From assembly GCF_900119085.1 (NCBI RefSeq), contig NZ_FPIQ01000011.1, positions 31,575-95,574 on the forward strand: DNA of 64,000 nt, read 5' to 3'. Under the pieces are notes generated by a model. That model was not told the origin of the DNA and did not search any database. It worked only from the letters and a program-made list of their open reading frames with translations. Source of the DNA: Nitrosovibrio sp. Nv17 (GTDB lineage: Bacteria; Pseudomonadota; Gammaproteobacteria; Burkholderiales; Nitrosomonadaceae). The translations under genes were made by a program, and so were the position numbers. Every line of letters begins with the position of its first letter. Position 1 is the first letter of the stretch. This document shows, in pieces, positions 1 through 8,728 of this stretch.

Positions 1-8
1 TCATAGCC

Positions 9-923
9 ATGCTTGAGCTGCGCCACCTGCGCACGATCTCGGCCTTGCACGAAACCGGCAGCGTATCGCGCGCCGCCAGGCGCGTGCACCTGACCCAATC
101 CGCTCTGTCGCACCAAATCAGGGTACTGCAGGCGTACTACGGCCTGCCCATGATCCAGCGCCGGGGCCAGTCCATCGAGTTGACGGATGCGGGCAGGCAG
201 CTGGCGGCGCTGGCCGGAAAGGTACTGGAAGAAATCCAGGAAACCGAGCGGGATATCGCCCGCCTCTCGCAGCAGGCATGCGGAAGCCTGCGCATCGTGC
301 TGGAGTGCCATACCTGTTTCGACTGGCTGATGCCGCTCATGGACGCCTTTCGGCGGAACTGGCCGGAGGTGGAATTGGATCTGGTGTCCGGGTTCCATGC
401 CGACCCCCTCAAGCTGCTGGAGGATGGCTCCGCGGATGTGGTGATCGGCTCGGAACACGGGAGCAGGCGCGATATCGTGCATCACCCGCTGTTCCGTTTC
501 GAAATCCTGGCGGTATTGGCGCCCGAGCATCCCCTGGGCGCGAAACGCAGCCTGCATGCCGCAGACTTCGCCGACACGACCCTGATCACCTATCCGGTGC
601 CGGAAGATCGCATCGACCTGATCTCGAAGGTGCTGAAACCCGCAGGAATCCGGCTGCCACGACGCACGGCGGAACTGACGGTTGCAATTCTGCAGCTGGT
701 GGCAAGCCGTCGCGGCATCGCCGCACTGCCCAGCTGGGGCCTCAAGAACTACGTGGAGCACGACTACGTGATTGCGCGGCGTATCGGCACAAGCGGACTG
801 TGGAGCGACCTGTACGCGTCGACTCCGAGCAAGACGTCGACCTGTCCCTACATGCGCGACTTTCTCAGTACCGCGCGAAGTACCTGCTTTGCCACGCTGG
901 AGGGCATCGTCCCGTTGAAATGA
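9..923 (+). CDS. metR: LysR-type transcriptional regulator, MetR-like
   Basis: This 304-residue protein has the length and layout of LysR-type regulators. An N-terminal winged helix-turn-helix covers about residues 1-60, including the run SRAARRVHLTQSALSHQI, and is followed by a coactivator-binding domain. The details (start MLELRHLRTI, HTCFDWLMP near residue 100, ALPSWGL near residue 240) resemble MetR, the homocysteine-responsive activator of methionine genes. Binding of homocysteine is family knowledge and cannot be seen here. The ATG lies only 8 bases from the window edge, so the upstream or divergent target that would confirm the role is missing, and no met structural gene is present nearby. 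A different LysR subgroup is possible. Confidence 0.8.
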   Translation: MLELRHLRTISALHETGSVSRAARRVHLTQSALSHQIRVLQAYYGLPMIQRRGQSIELTDAGRQLAALAGKVLEEIQETERDIARLSQQACGSLRIVLECHTCFDWLMPLMDAFRRNWPEVELDLVSGFHADPLKLLEDGSADVVIGSEHGSRRDIVHHPLFRFEILAVLAPEHPLGAKRSLHAADFADTTLITYPVPEDRIDLISKVLKPAGIRLPRRTAELTVAILQLVASRRGIAALPSWGLKNYVEHDYVIARRIGTSGLWSDLYASTPSKTSTCPYMRDFLSTARSTCFATLEGIVPLK

Positions 924-928
924 GGCGA

Positions 929-957
929 CGCCCCGGCACGGCCAGGGTGACGGGGCG
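929..957. terminator. Hairpin between convergent genes
   Basis: A perfect 7-bp inverted repeat (CGCCCCG at 929-935, CGGGGCG at 951-957) with a 15-base loop sits just after the regulator stop and before the 3' end of the opposing CADD gene. There is no clear T-run, so it is only a candidate terminator. Confidence 0.3.
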
Positions 958-1011
958 ACAGGTGCTGCCGGGCCGGGCCCGGGAAGCGAAAAGGCCTCCC
1001 CGGCGCGCACC

Positions 1012-1758
1012 TCAGTGCAGGGTGACGGGTACGTCTTCCTCGCAGGCCAGTTCTGCGCAATGGGTCTCGTAGATGCCATCCAGAAACCCCCACAGCGCGG
1101 CACATGCGCGCTCGGTCGCCGAGAGCACCTGTGCCTCTTTCTCGGGTGTATCCACGAATCGCTCGATCAGCGCCCACTCTGCCGCGGAGTGGTGCACGTC
1201 CGCCTCCTGGTGCACCGTGAAAAATTCGTAGCCGGCGGGATCGTCCATTCCATAGAATCGTGACAATCCTTCTATCTTCACCGCAGCAATCGACGGCACC
1301 TGGGATTCGAAGGCGTACATCGCCGCCAGGCCAGCGTAGAACGGCTCGTTCAGGCAGATGTCACGATACGTCGACACCAGCCGCGCCGTTCCCGGGAGCA
1401 CCGCAGCCTCCGCCAGGCTTCGGTCGCTCGATCCCAGGGACAATGCAAACGTCCGCCACAGCGCGGGATGATTCTTCTCGCCGTGCTCCTCGCTGATCAG
1501 GTTCTTGAGAACCTCCTGCCGCACGCTGATGTCCCCGCTGCGCGCTGCGCTGTGGTGGTGCGGCGTGTTGTAGTGCACCGCGCTCAGATAGGTCGGTTCC
1601 GCCAGGACATTATGGAAATATTGCTCCGCATAATGGCGCAGATGATCCCGGGTCAGCCTCCCCTCCGTCCATGCCACGTAAAAAGGATGCTTCAGAAGAT
1701 GGCGGGCAGAGATGATGGCGTCTATCCTTTGCTTGAGCGATGTATCGTTGGTTGTCAT
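1012..1758 (-). CDS. CADD-family (TenA/PqqC-like) protein, putative p-aminobenzoate synthase
   Basis: This 248-residue, mostly helical protein belongs to the TenA/PqqC fold and most resembles the CADD family. Members from Chlamydia and Nitrosomonas europaea supply p-aminobenzoate for folate without PabABC, and chlamydial CADD is reported to be a self-sacrificing di-metal oxygenase. Typical metal-ligand patches are visible: EEHGEKNH at 90-97, FESQVP near 150-155 and HQEADVHH at 183-190. Tyr27 is at the position of the tyrosine proposed to be consumed, and Lys161 (AAVKIEG) matches the sacrificial lysine (Lys152 in chlamydial CADD), shifted by a short insertion near residues 63-76. It is transcribed alone, convergent with the MetR-like gene. 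Assignment to CADD rather than generic TenA rests on these motifs and the ammonia-oxidizer context. Confidence 0.75.
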   Translation of the reverse strand: MTTNDTSLKQRIDAIISARHLLKHPFYVAWTEGRLTRDHLRHYAEQYFHNVLAEPTYLSAVHYNTPHHHSAARSGDISVRQEVLKNLISEEHGEKNHPALWRTFALSLGSSDRSLAEAAVLPGTARLVSTYRDICLNEPFYAGLAAMYAFESQVPSIAAVKIEGLSRFYGMDDPAGYEFFTVHQEADVHHSAAEWALIERFVDTPEKEAQVLSATERACAALWGFLDGIYETHCAELACEEDVPVTLH

Positions 1759-1918
1759 GGTCTCCTCTCTCGGACAGGGATGGGTAATCAGGCATCATAT
1801 CATCGCGAAATGATGCCGCCAAGTCAAATTCCTGCAGGTGCGCCCGCAGCGGGAGTATCTGGGGAAACCGCAGGATTAGAAGCTAAACTTGTGCTTTTTC
1901 CATTCCCCGATCACGCGC

Positions 1919-2341
1919 ATGGATGAGCGATTCAGCCTGATGGCACTGTTCATCAGCAGTTTTCTCGCCGCCACGCTGCTGCCGGGCGGTTCGGAAGCGG
2001 TACTGCTGGGAGTGCTGCACGCCTATCCGGAACTGCACTGGCCCGCCCTGGGAATCGCATCGGTGGGCAATACCCTGGGCGGCATGAGTTCATACGTGAT
2101 CGGGCGTCTGCTGCCCGATGAACAGGCGCTGCTCAAAAAATCCGGGGGCAGACCGCGGGGTCTGGATTGGGTGCGCCGCCATGGCAGCCCGATACTCCTG
2201 CTGTCGTGGGCGCCGCTCGTGGGCGATCTGCTGTGTATCGCCGCGGGGTGGCTGCGAATCCACTGGATGAAGGCCGCAGTGTTCATGGCCGCCGGAAAAC
2301 TCGCACGCTACTGGGCGATCGCGGCCGTCGCCAGCCCATGA
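1919..2341 (+). CDS. YqaA/DedA-like small inner-membrane protein
   Basis: This protein of about 140 residues has several hydrophobic segments and the pattern of the YqaA/SNARE-associated (VTT/DedA) family. Features are an N-terminal FLAATLLPGGSEAVL, a central glycine-rich NTLGGMSSYVIGR and a C-terminal AGKLARYWAIA. DedA-type proteins are thought to take part in lipid carrier or phospholipid movement; the substrate of this branch is unknown. The ATG at 1919 was chosen because upstream residues look non-native; an internal ATG at 1940 is also possible. It stands alone and converges with grxD. Confidence 0.7.
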   Translation: MDERFSLMALFISSFLAATLLPGGSEAVLLGVLHAYPELHWPALGIASVGNTLGGMSSYVIGRLLPDEQALLKKSGGRPRGLDWVRRHGSPILLLSWAPLVGDLLCIAAGWLRIHWMKAAVFMAAGKLARYWAIAAVASP

Positions 2342-2357
2342 CGGTCCGCTCCCGCCG

Positions 2358-2666
2358 CTATTCCTGCAACAGCTTCTGCAGTTCGCCGCTCTGATAGAGC
2401 TCGGTCAGAATATCGGCACCACCGATGAACTCACCGTTGATGTAGAGTTGGGGAATGGTCGGCCAGCTCGAGTACTCCTTGATGCCCTGCCGTATTTCGG
2501 GCTCGGCGAGCACATCCACCGCTAACAGATCATTCACCCCGCATGCGCTGAGCACCTTGACCGCGTGAGCGGAGAAGCCGCATTGCGGGGCCTGAGGCGT
2601 CCCCTTCATGTACAGCACGATGGGATGGGTGGTCACTTGCTGCCTGATGGTTTCCTGTGTATTCAT
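2358..2666 (-). CDS. grxD: Monothiol glutaredoxin
   Basis: This 102-residue protein is a full-length Grx4-type monothiol glutaredoxin. The active-site CGFS starts at Cys29, preceded by the family signature VLYMKGTPQAPQCGFS. The glutathione-binding parts (SSWPTIPQLYINGEFIGG) are intact. The family binds and delivers [2Fe-2S] clusters with BolA partners rather than acting as a dithiol reductase. It lies downstream of prmC on the same strand, with about 126 bases between them, so it may be the last gene of the hemA-prfA-prmC group or have its own promoter. Confidence 0.95.
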   Translation of the reverse strand: MNTQETIRQQVTTHPIVLYMKGTPQAPQCGFSAHAVKVLSACGVNDLLAVDVLAEPEIRQGIKEYSSWPTIPQLYINGEFIGGADILTELYQSGELQKLLQE

Positions 2667-2792
2667 GTCTGCTCCTTGTCCGGTTGGTCGATCTGAGATC
2701 GGATGGATGAGAGGATGTTTTTCAAAAACGGCCTCACTCCAATCGATCTCTCATGCGGTGTACCTATTCCGAGACACCATTCTAGCAGCTTC

Positions 2793-3656
2793 TCAGGCAA
2801 ACCTTCCAAGCCGCCCACCGCTGACCCGCGGGATGCCGGCCAGGTCCGGCCAGGAGCATACGTCGCCAAAACTTGCGCCATGCAGCAGTTCCCTGCAGGC
2901 TCCTGCCTGGTCGTAGCCGTGCTCCAGCAACAGCGTTCCGCCTTCCACCAAATGGCGGGCCGAGAGCCGGGAGATCCGGCGCAGACAGCCCAGGCCATCC
3001 GCACCGGCGCCCTGGGTGAGCGCCGCGCGCGGCTCGAAACGCAGATCGCCCCGGGCCAGATGGGGGTCGCCGTCGGCAACGTATGGAGGGTTGGAAACGA
3101 TGAGATGGAAGCTCTCTCCCGCCACTCCCTCGAACCAGTCGCCCTGGAGAATGCGCACGTTGGCGACGGCAAGCCGGGCAGCATTCAGTCTGGCAACGAC
3201 CAGGGCGTCGCTCGAAATATCTACCGCCGTCACCTCGGCGAGCGGGCGATGCCTGGCCAGGGTAAGTGCGATCGCGCCGCTGCCTGATCCCAGGTCGAGC
3301 ACCTTGCAGGCACGCCCGGGGGGAATCCGTTCCAGGGCAAGATCCACGAGCAACTCGGTTTCGGGTCGTGGAATGAGCACCGCAGGCGTGACCTGGAAGC
3401 GCAGGCCATAGAACTCACGCTCCCCCACCAGGTAGGCCACCGGCTCGCCTCGGGCACGGCGCCGAACCAGCCGGCGCAGCCGCTGCGCCTGGCTTGCGGT
3501 CAGCTCATGCTCGGGATGGGCCGCAAGCCAGGCCGGTGCAACCCCCAGCACATTTTGCAGCAGCAGACGCGCATCGATCCCTTCGATGTCCCTGCAGGCC
3601 GCACGCAGCGCCTCCCCCAGTGTGAGGGATGCCACGGACGGGCGATCCTCGGGCAC
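2793..3656 (-). CDS. prmC: Peptide chain release factor N5-glutamine methyltransferase
   Basis: PrmC (HemK) methylates the glutamine of the GGQ motif of release factors, using S-adenosylmethionine. The 287-residue protein has an N-terminal helical domain to about residue 85 and a Rossmann methyltransferase domain with the SAM-binding loop DLGSGSGAIA (121-130) and catalytic NPPY (189-192). It starts 13 bases after the prfA stop on the same strand, so enzyme and substrate gene are co-transcribed, the usual arrangement. Confidence 0.95.
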   Translation of the reverse strand: MPEDRPSVASLTLGEALRAACRDIEGIDARLLLQNVLGVAPAWLAAHPEHELTASQAQRLRRLVRRRARGEPVAYLVGEREFYGLRFQVTPAVLIPRPETELLVDLALERIPPGRACKVLDLGSGSGAIALTLARHRPLAEVTAVDISSDALVVARLNAARLAVANVRILQGDWFEGVAGESFHLIVSNPPYVADGDPHLARGDLRFEPRAALTQGAGADGLGCLRRISRLSARHLVEGGTLLLEHGYDQAGACRELLHGASFGDVCSWPDLAGIPRVSGGRLGRFA

Positions 3657-3669
3657 GCAGTACCGGCCT

Positions 3670-4746
3670 CTACTCGCCCAGGGCCGCGAGCTGCTCCGCC
3701 TGATGCTCCGCCATCAGCGCGGCGCACAACTCGTTCAGATCGCCGTCCATGATCTGCTCGATCTTGTAGAGCGTCAGGTTGATGCGGTGATCGGTGACGC
3801 GGCCCTGAGGAAAGTTGTAGGTGCGGATGCGTTCCGCGCGGTCGCCGCTCCCGATCAGCGACTTGCGGGTAGCGGCCTGCTTGTTCCGCTGTTCCTGCAT
3901 CTGCTTGTCGCGTATGCGCGCGGCCAGGACGCTCATCGCCTGTGCCTTGTTCTTGTGCTGCGAGCGTCCATCCTGGCATTCGACCACGATACCGGTGGGC
4001 AGATGGATCACGCGCACTGCCGAGTCGGTTTTGTTGATGTGCTGCCCGCCCGCTCCCGAAGCCCGGAAGGTGTCGATCCTGAGTTCCGTCGGATTGAGAA
4101 CCACATCCATGACCTCATCCGCCTCGGGCATGATTGCCACCGTGCACGCCGAGGTATGGATGCGGCCCTGCGTCTCGGTGACGGGTACCCGCTGCACACG
4201 ATGACCGCCGGATTCGAACTTGAGCCGGGAATAGGCACCCTGCCCGATGACCTTGGCGATGATCTCCTTGTAGCCGCCCGCCTCGGAGGGGCTCTGTGAA
4301 ATGATCTCGACCTGCCAGTGCTGCAGTTCGGCAAAGCGTGCGTACATGCGGAACAGGTCGCCCGCGAACAGCGCGGATTCGTCCCCGCCGGTGCCGGCAC
4401 GAATCTCCAGAAAGATGTTGCGCTCATCGTTGGGATCTCGTGGCAGCAGGAGCTTCTGGAGTTCCGCCCCGATCTGGCCCAGCCGTTCCTTGCCTTCGCG
4501 GATCTCCGCATCGGCAAACTCGCGCATTTCCGCATCGCCCCCCATCTCCTGTGCCGTGCGGATGTCGCGCTCGCTCTGCAGGTAGGCGCCATAGAGCTCG
4601 ACCACCGGCGCGATCTCCGAGCGTTCGCGCGCGAGCCTGCGATAGCTGTCGAGGTCGGCAGTCACGGTCTCGCTGCTCAGGAGACGATTCAGTTCTTCCA
4701 GGCGCACGCTCAGATGCGTGAGCTTGGCGGCGATGCTCTTGTTCAT
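3670..4746 (-). CDS. prfA: Peptide chain release factor 1
   Basis: RF1 recognizes UAA and UAG stop codons and triggers peptide release. The 358-residue length is typical. The codon-reading tripeptide PVT is at residues 188-190, which separates RF1 from RF2, and the catalytic GGQ is at 233-235 inside [15 protein letters not shown]. The start codon overlaps the end of hemA by four bases, and prmC follows directly, forming the widespread hemA-prfA-prmC operon. Confidence 0.97.
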   Translation of the reverse strand: MNKSIAAKLTHLSVRLEELNRLLSSETVTADLDSYRRLARERSEIAPVVELYGAYLQSERDIRTAQEMGGDAEMREFADAEIREGKERLGQIGAELQKLLLPRDPNDERNIFLEIRAGTGGDESALFAGDLFRMYARFAELQHWQVEIISQSPSEAGGYKEIIAKVIGQGAYSRLKFESGGHRVQRVPVTETQGRIHTSACTVAIMPEADEVMDVVLNPTELRIDTFRASGAGGQHINKTDSAVRVIHLPTGIVVECQDGRSQHKNKAQAMSVLAARIRDKQMQEQRNKQAATRKSLIGSGDRAERIRTYNFPQGRVTDHRINLTLYKIEQIMDGDLNELCAALMAEHQAEQLAALGE

Positions 4747-5996
4747 TCCGGACGATGGAGGTGGTACAGGCGATTGATCAGGTCGACGAGATCGTCGCGC
4801 TCTTCGGCCACGGCGTGGTTGAGCGCATAGGAGGGGAGGTGCAGAAACTTGTTGGTCAGCCCGTTGCTCAGGGATTCGAGGATCTTCTGGGGATCCTCCC
4901 CCCTGGCGAGCAGCTTTCGAGCGCGCTCCAGTTCATGGCGCCGGTACCGTTCGGCCTGGTCACGCAGCGCGCGGATGGTGGGAACCAGTTCGCGCGATTC
5001 CAGCCAGTGCATGAAATTGATGACGTTGGAGTCGATGATCGCCTCGGCCTGGGCAACTGCACCCTGCCGCGAATCCAATCCTTCCTTGATGATGTCGCCC
5101 AAGTCATCCACGGAATATAGAAACACGTCGTCCAGTTCCGCCACTTCCGGCTCGACATCCCGCGGCACCGCCAGGTCCACCATGAAAATCGGACGATGCT
5201 TGCGCGCCTTGATGGCCCGCTCCACCATACCCTTGCCCAATATCGGCAGCGTGCTCGCAGTACAGGTAACGACGATGTCATGCAGCGCCAGCTGTTCCGG
5301 GAGCTCGTTGAGAGTGATGGTCTGTGCGTTATAGCGATGCGCCAGGCTCTGCGCGCGCTCGGTCGTGCGATTCGCTACCGTGATGCGGTTGGGGTGACGT
5401 GCGGCAAAATGACTGGCACACAGCTCGATCATCTCCCCGGCACCGATGAACAGTACCCGCTGCTCGCCGATATCACCGAAAATCCGTTCCGCCAGCCGCG
5501 TGGCCGCCGCTGCCATGGAGACGGAGCTGGCGCCAATCTCGGTGGAACTGCGAACTTCCTTGGCAACGAAGAAGGTACGCTGGAACAGCTTGTGCAGCAG
5601 CATCCCCAGCGTGCCGGCATGCTCGGCGAATCGCACTGCGCTCTTCAGCTGGCCCAGGATTTGCGGCTCGCCCAGCACCATGGAATCCAGTCCGCTGGCC
5701 ACACGGAAAGCATGCTTGACCGCCTTTTCCCGGGGCAGCTTATAGAGATAGGGCTCAAGCTCGCGTGCCTGCAGGTGATGGAAGTCCGCCAGCCAGCGGG
5801 TGGCCTCGTCGGGTTTCTCGGTGTTGCAATAGATCTCGGTACGGTTGCAGGTCGAGACGATGGCCGCCTCCCGCACCGGACGCTGGCCCACGAAATCACG
5901 CAGCGCGCCTTCCATCGCCTCTTCCGGAAACGAGACCTGCTCGCGCACATCCAGCGGCGCGGTCTGATGGTTGATGCCGAAAGCAAATAGCTGCAT
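4743..5996 (-). CDS. hemA: Glutamyl-tRNA reductase
   Basis: HemA catalyses the NADPH-dependent reduction of glutamyl-tRNA to glutamate-1-semialdehyde, the first committed step of C5-pathway tetrapyrrole synthesis. The 417-residue protein has the nucleophilic Cys50 in STCNRTEIY, the [12 protein letters not shown] segment before the NADP-binding domain (VLFIGAGEM) and the C-terminal dimerization helices. It is the first gene of a leftward operon with prfA and prmC. HemC and HemD are encoded at 30.9-32.6 kb. Demand for haem must be high in an HAO-bearing cell. The long upstream region, with a candidate promoter and alternating complementary segments, may carry its regulation. Confidence 0.97.
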   Translation of the reverse strand: MQLFAFGINHQTAPLDVREQVSFPEEAMEGALRDFVGQRPVREAAIVSTCNRTEIYCNTEKPDEATRWLADFHHLQARELEPYLYKLPREKAVKHAFRVASGLDSMVLGEPQILGQLKSAVRFAEHAGTLGMLLHKLFQRTFFVAKEVRSSTEIGASSVSMAAAATRLAERIFGDIGEQRVLFIGAGEMIELCASHFAARHPNRITVANRTTERAQSLAHRYNAQTITLNELPEQLALHDIVVTCTASTLPILGKGMVERAIKARKHRPIFMVDLAVPRDVEPEVAELDDVFLYSVDDLGDIIKEGLDSRQGAVAQAEAIIDSNVINFMHWLESRELVPTIRALRDQAERYRRHELERARKLLARGEDPQKILESLSNGLTNKFLHLPSYALNHAVAEERDDLVDLINRLYHLHRPE

Positions 5997-6038
5997 GGCG
6001 AGAATGACGTGGGCAACCAGTCAAGCGAAAATTCGTTG

Positions 6039-6066
6039 ATTATAATATTCCAGGTTCCCGAACACC
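6039..6066 (-). promoter_or_regulatory. Candidate hemA promoter
   Basis: Read on the minus strand, a perfect -10 hexamer TATAAT lies at 6039-6044, about 43 bases before the hemA start codon. Seventeen bases upstream is only a weak -35 (TGGTGT), so a second factor may be needed. Position and the perfect -10 make a promoter plausible. Confidence 0.4.
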
Positions 6067-6197
6067 ATTCCTTAGAAGGGTTTTGACAAGGAAGAGTTTC
6101 CGGTCCACTGAAAAAATATGGGGTTCATCGAAGATTCCCGTGGGGGGCGGCACGGATTTGAGCGAAGAAGTGGCCGCGATATCCATATGTCGGGCAG

Positions 6198-6270
6198 GAT
6201 GGGTGAAATGAGATGCAACCCATCACGGCGTTCTCCGAAAAATGATGGGTTACCCTGTGCTCCACCCATC
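6198..6270. promoter_or_regulatory. Alternating complementary segments (attenuator-like)
   Basis: Four short segments alternate in complementarity: GATGGGT at 6198-6204, ACCCATC at 6218-6224, GATGGGT at 6244-6250 and ACCCATC at 6264-6270. Segment 2 can pair with 1 or 3, and segment 3 with 2 or 4. The 2:3 pairing extends to a perfect 9-bp stem (6217-6225 with 6243-6251). Such mutually exclusive hairpins are the hallmark of attenuators and riboswitch expression platforms, but tandem operator sites would look similar. It could act in the hemA leader (minus strand) or upstream of epsA (plus strand). Confidence 0.4.
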
Positions 6271-6752
6271 TGTTTCTATTGATTTGCTCCCCACTATTTC
6301 GCAACGAACCCGATATATGGGCACCCGGGACAGCTTCCCTTCCCGCCACCCTTTTCCTTCCGGTGTCCGGCATGCTGTCCACGACTCTTCTCGCGCGACG
6401 CCGTCACGATTGTTTACATGCAGCTCCGATGCGGGGTGGTGAGCGACGATAACCAATTGTTTAAAAATAAATATCTAGGCAGGCACGGAATCTGCTTGAA
6501 TCCAGGGGCACCTTGGAACAGACGCCAACGCTCCACGTATCCACACCATAACCATAAATAAAGACAAGGCCGACGCCGATCGGCCTGTCGCTCCCTGGAC
6601 ATGACGAAGAGACACGATCAGGCGGCAGCGGATTCCGACAATCCCCGATCGTACGGAAAGTGCCGTCGGGTAGCGGAAGAGCGGCGGCGGCCGAGCCGAC
6701 CGGACATCTCCTCTGCCGGAACCGCCACTCCGGCAGGCTGCCGGGACGCGGC

Positions 6753-7544
6753 GTGAACACCCGGGACGCGGGTCCGCTTTCCGCCTTGTCAGCGGAACAT
6801 CTCAGCCGCTACTACCGCATCATCTCAGCGGCGATCGGCGTACACGGTTTTCCCGAATTGCTGTCATGGCTGCAGGGCGAGTTGCAGTACTACCTTCCGC
6901 ACCAAAGACTGATCGTGGCATCGGGCGACTTCGCCTCGCACCGGATAGACCTGGAGGTCATTCCAGCCTTGCCGGGCGCTCCTTCCCGGCCCGCCGACCC
7001 ACGTCCCCTCTCCACATTTCTGCAAACCCTGCTCCATCGTTGGATCGAAGGCAAAAGGCTGCCGCTTACGCTGGACATCCTGGAAAGCGGGGTCCCCGAT
7101 TCTCGATCCCCTGCAGACGCCCCCGATTCAGCGGCGCGGATACTGCACGGCGGGCGCTGCCTGCTGATACATGGCATCACCGACAGGCGGTCGAATCGAG
7201 ACAGTCTGTACGTGATGCTCGGTTCGAAAAGATATTCCCGGCCGGCGTTGAATGCCATGCAGGTGCTTCTTCCTTACCTGGACACGACCCTGCGCCGGGT
7301 GGCATCTCCGGTCCCATCGCATGTTCACGATTCCACTTCAGGGGAGTGGGGACTCAGCCGACGCGAACAGGAGATCATGAAGTGGGTAAGGCTGGGCAAG
7401 ACCAATCTCGAGATCGCCAGCATACTCGGCATCAGCGCCTTCACCGTCAAGAACCACATGCGCCGTATCTTCAAGACTCTCGGCGTGGCCAGCCGGGTGC
7501 AGGCCGCCATGAAAATGGCGCCCCCGGAAGAGCGGGGAGAATGA
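6753..7544 (+). CDS. epsA: EpsA-type LuxR-family transcriptional regulator
   Basis: A protein of about 263 residues with a C-terminal LuxR helix-turn-helix (LSRREQEIMKWVRLGKTNLE through FTVKNHMRRIFKTLGV) and an N-terminal region containing LSAEHLSRYYRIISAA and LQGELQYYLPHQRLIVA. This matches, from memory, the EpsA regulators found with exosortase-A/PEP-CTERM exopolysaccharide loci. No receiver or acyl-homoserine-lactone domain is evident. I chose the GTG at 6753, which has GGGA six bases upstream. A GTG at 6660 would add 31 residues but lacks a well-placed ribosome site. A PEP-CTERM protein gene follows about 200 bases later, consistent with a role in surface or matrix control. Confidence 0.75.
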   Translation: MNTRDAGPLSALSAEHLSRYYRIISAAIGVHGFPELLSWLQGELQYYLPHQRLIVASGDFASHRIDLEVIPALPGAPSRPADPRPLSTFLQTLLHRWIEGKRLPLTLDILESGVPDSRSPADAPDSAARILHGGRCLLIHGITDRRSNRDSLYVMLGSKRYSRPALNAMQVLLPYLDTTLRRVASPVPSHVHDSTSGEWGLSRREQEIMKWVRLGKTNLEIASILGISAFTVKNHMRRIFKTLGVASRVQAAMKMAPPEERGE

Positions 7545-7743
7545 CCGGCGCAACGTTCGGATTGGGTTCAGACAACGGGATTCTGCTCATCGGTATAGCC
7601 CACCTTTCTCCCTCGGGTTTCATTAGGATAATCAAGGCTATACTTATAAAATGCCGGGCTTGCCAAGCCGTCGAAAGGGGGGATAGAGTACACTCTGTGC
7701 ATCCGCACGATACAAAAACGAACCTTGATCGGGAGGGTACGAC

Positions 7744-8334
7744 ATGAAAGCGCTGCGCACGGGAATCTGCATGCTGGGCCTCGCCTTGGGGGCGGTGGAC
7801 GCCTCCGCCGGTGATTTTTCATTCACGGGCAACTTCGCTGACGACAATGAAGTACAGCCATTCACGTTCACGGTCGACGACGCGAGTGCCGTCATCATCC
7901 TGAGAACGTTGTCCTGGGGGGGCGGCACAAGCGCCGGCGGAAGCGTCGTCTCAGCCGGCGGTTTCGATCCCATCATCACGGTATTCGATGCGCTGGACGG
8001 ACAAGCGCTGTGGGAAAATGACGACGGCAACCCCCATACCGGCGATTCGGAACTCCGTATCCAGCTGTGGGAAGGCGATTATGTCGTCACGTTGACCCAG
8101 TACGACAACTACATCGGCGGCTTCTATCTCTCGGATGGCTTCACCACGACCGGCACCGTCGGCTTCGATGGTCGCAGCCCGCACTGGGCGATCGACATCC
8201 TGAACGTTGCCCATGCCGCCAGCGGGGACTCCTATGTCGCCGCGATACCGGAACCGGAAACCTACGCCATGCTTCTCGCCGGCTTGGGACTGCTGGGATG
8301 GAAGCACCGCAGCGGGGCCCGCAAGCAAGTGTAG
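7744..8334 (+). CDS. PEP-CTERM sorting-domain protein (DVUA0089-like)
   Basis: This secreted protein of 196 residues has an N-terminal signal peptide ending near ASAG and a C-terminal PEP-CTERM tail. The tail starts near residue 168 with PEPETYAM, continues with a hydrophobic helix and ends in the basic cluster KHRSGARKQ. Such tails are recognized by exosortases (EpsH/XrtA), which process the protein for surface or matrix display. The middle, with FDPIITVFDA, ENDDGNPHTGDSELRIQL and VTLTQYDNYIGGFYLSDGF, resembles a beta-rich domain common in PEP-CTERM proteins. A TATACT box at 7639-7644 may be its -10. The partner EPS enzymes lie 40 kb away in this window and the exosortase is outside it. Confidence 0.9.
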   Translation: MKALRTGICMLGLALGAVDASAGDFSFTGNFADDNEVQPFTFTVDDASAVIILRTLSWGGGTSAGGSVVSAGGFDPIITVFDALDGQALWENDDGNPHTGDSELRIQLWEGDYVVTLTQYDNYIGGFYLSDGFTTTGTVGFDGRSPHWAIDILNVAHAASGDSYVAAIPEPETYAMLLAGLGLLGWKHRSGARKQV

Positions 8335-8728
8335 GCTCCGCTTCCGGCGAGCACCCTCTCTCCCCTCCCTAATCCGCTTCACTCTGCCAGGCCGGCCGGA
8401 GCACCACTGCTCGATGCCCAGGGCGGTCATCCGCGCTGTGTCGCGGACGCGCCCCCGGCAACCCGGCATTCGAGCGCTCGAACCCTTCCCGCCATCCGCA
8501 GTACAATTCCATTCCAAACCAGCCTTCCCACCCGACATCCATGCGGAGAGCCTCACCGGCCGGTGAGGGGGTCGCGCCGGCATGGGAGGCAGGAACTTTG
8601 AGTGCGGCACGTACCCAAAGGGGCATGCACGCGTAAGAACGCCCTGATTGCAGGCATTCTGGCCGCGACAGCGGTCCCGCATGCCCCACCCTTTGCACGA
8701 TCCCAGCCCAGGAGCGAAAGAAAAACCG
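8335..8728. other. Intergenic region before the tol operon
   Basis: Nearly 400 bases without a supported gene between the PEP-CTERM gene and ybgC. The only clear structure is a perfect 18-bp palindrome at 8551-8568. A promoter for the tol operon is expected here but no convincing pair of hexamers was found. Confidence 0.5.
8551..8568. repeat. Perfect 18-bp palindrome
   Basis: CCTCACCGG followed directly by CCGGTGAGG, with no loop. It lies about 180 bases before ybgC and 217 bases after the PEP-CTERM gene. The absence of a loop and of a T-run favours a protein-binding operator or a cruciform site over a terminator. Confidence 0.5.

Larger units (their letters stand above)
5997..6752. other. 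Long divergent intergenic region between hemA and epsA
   Basis: About 750 bases without a convincing gene separate the leftward hemA from the rightward EpsA-type regulator. The region is more AT-rich than its flanks. It holds a candidate minus-strand promoter near hemA (-10 at 6039-6044) and a set of four alternating complementary 7-mers at 6198-6270. The small reading frames on both strands (at most 99 residues) show no recognizable family. Confidence 0.6.

Noticed and set aside
6660..6752. 31-residue N-terminal extension of the EpsA-type regulator from GTG 6660
   Set aside because: No well-placed ribosome site and a composition unlike the protein; GTG 6753 has GGGA at good distance.
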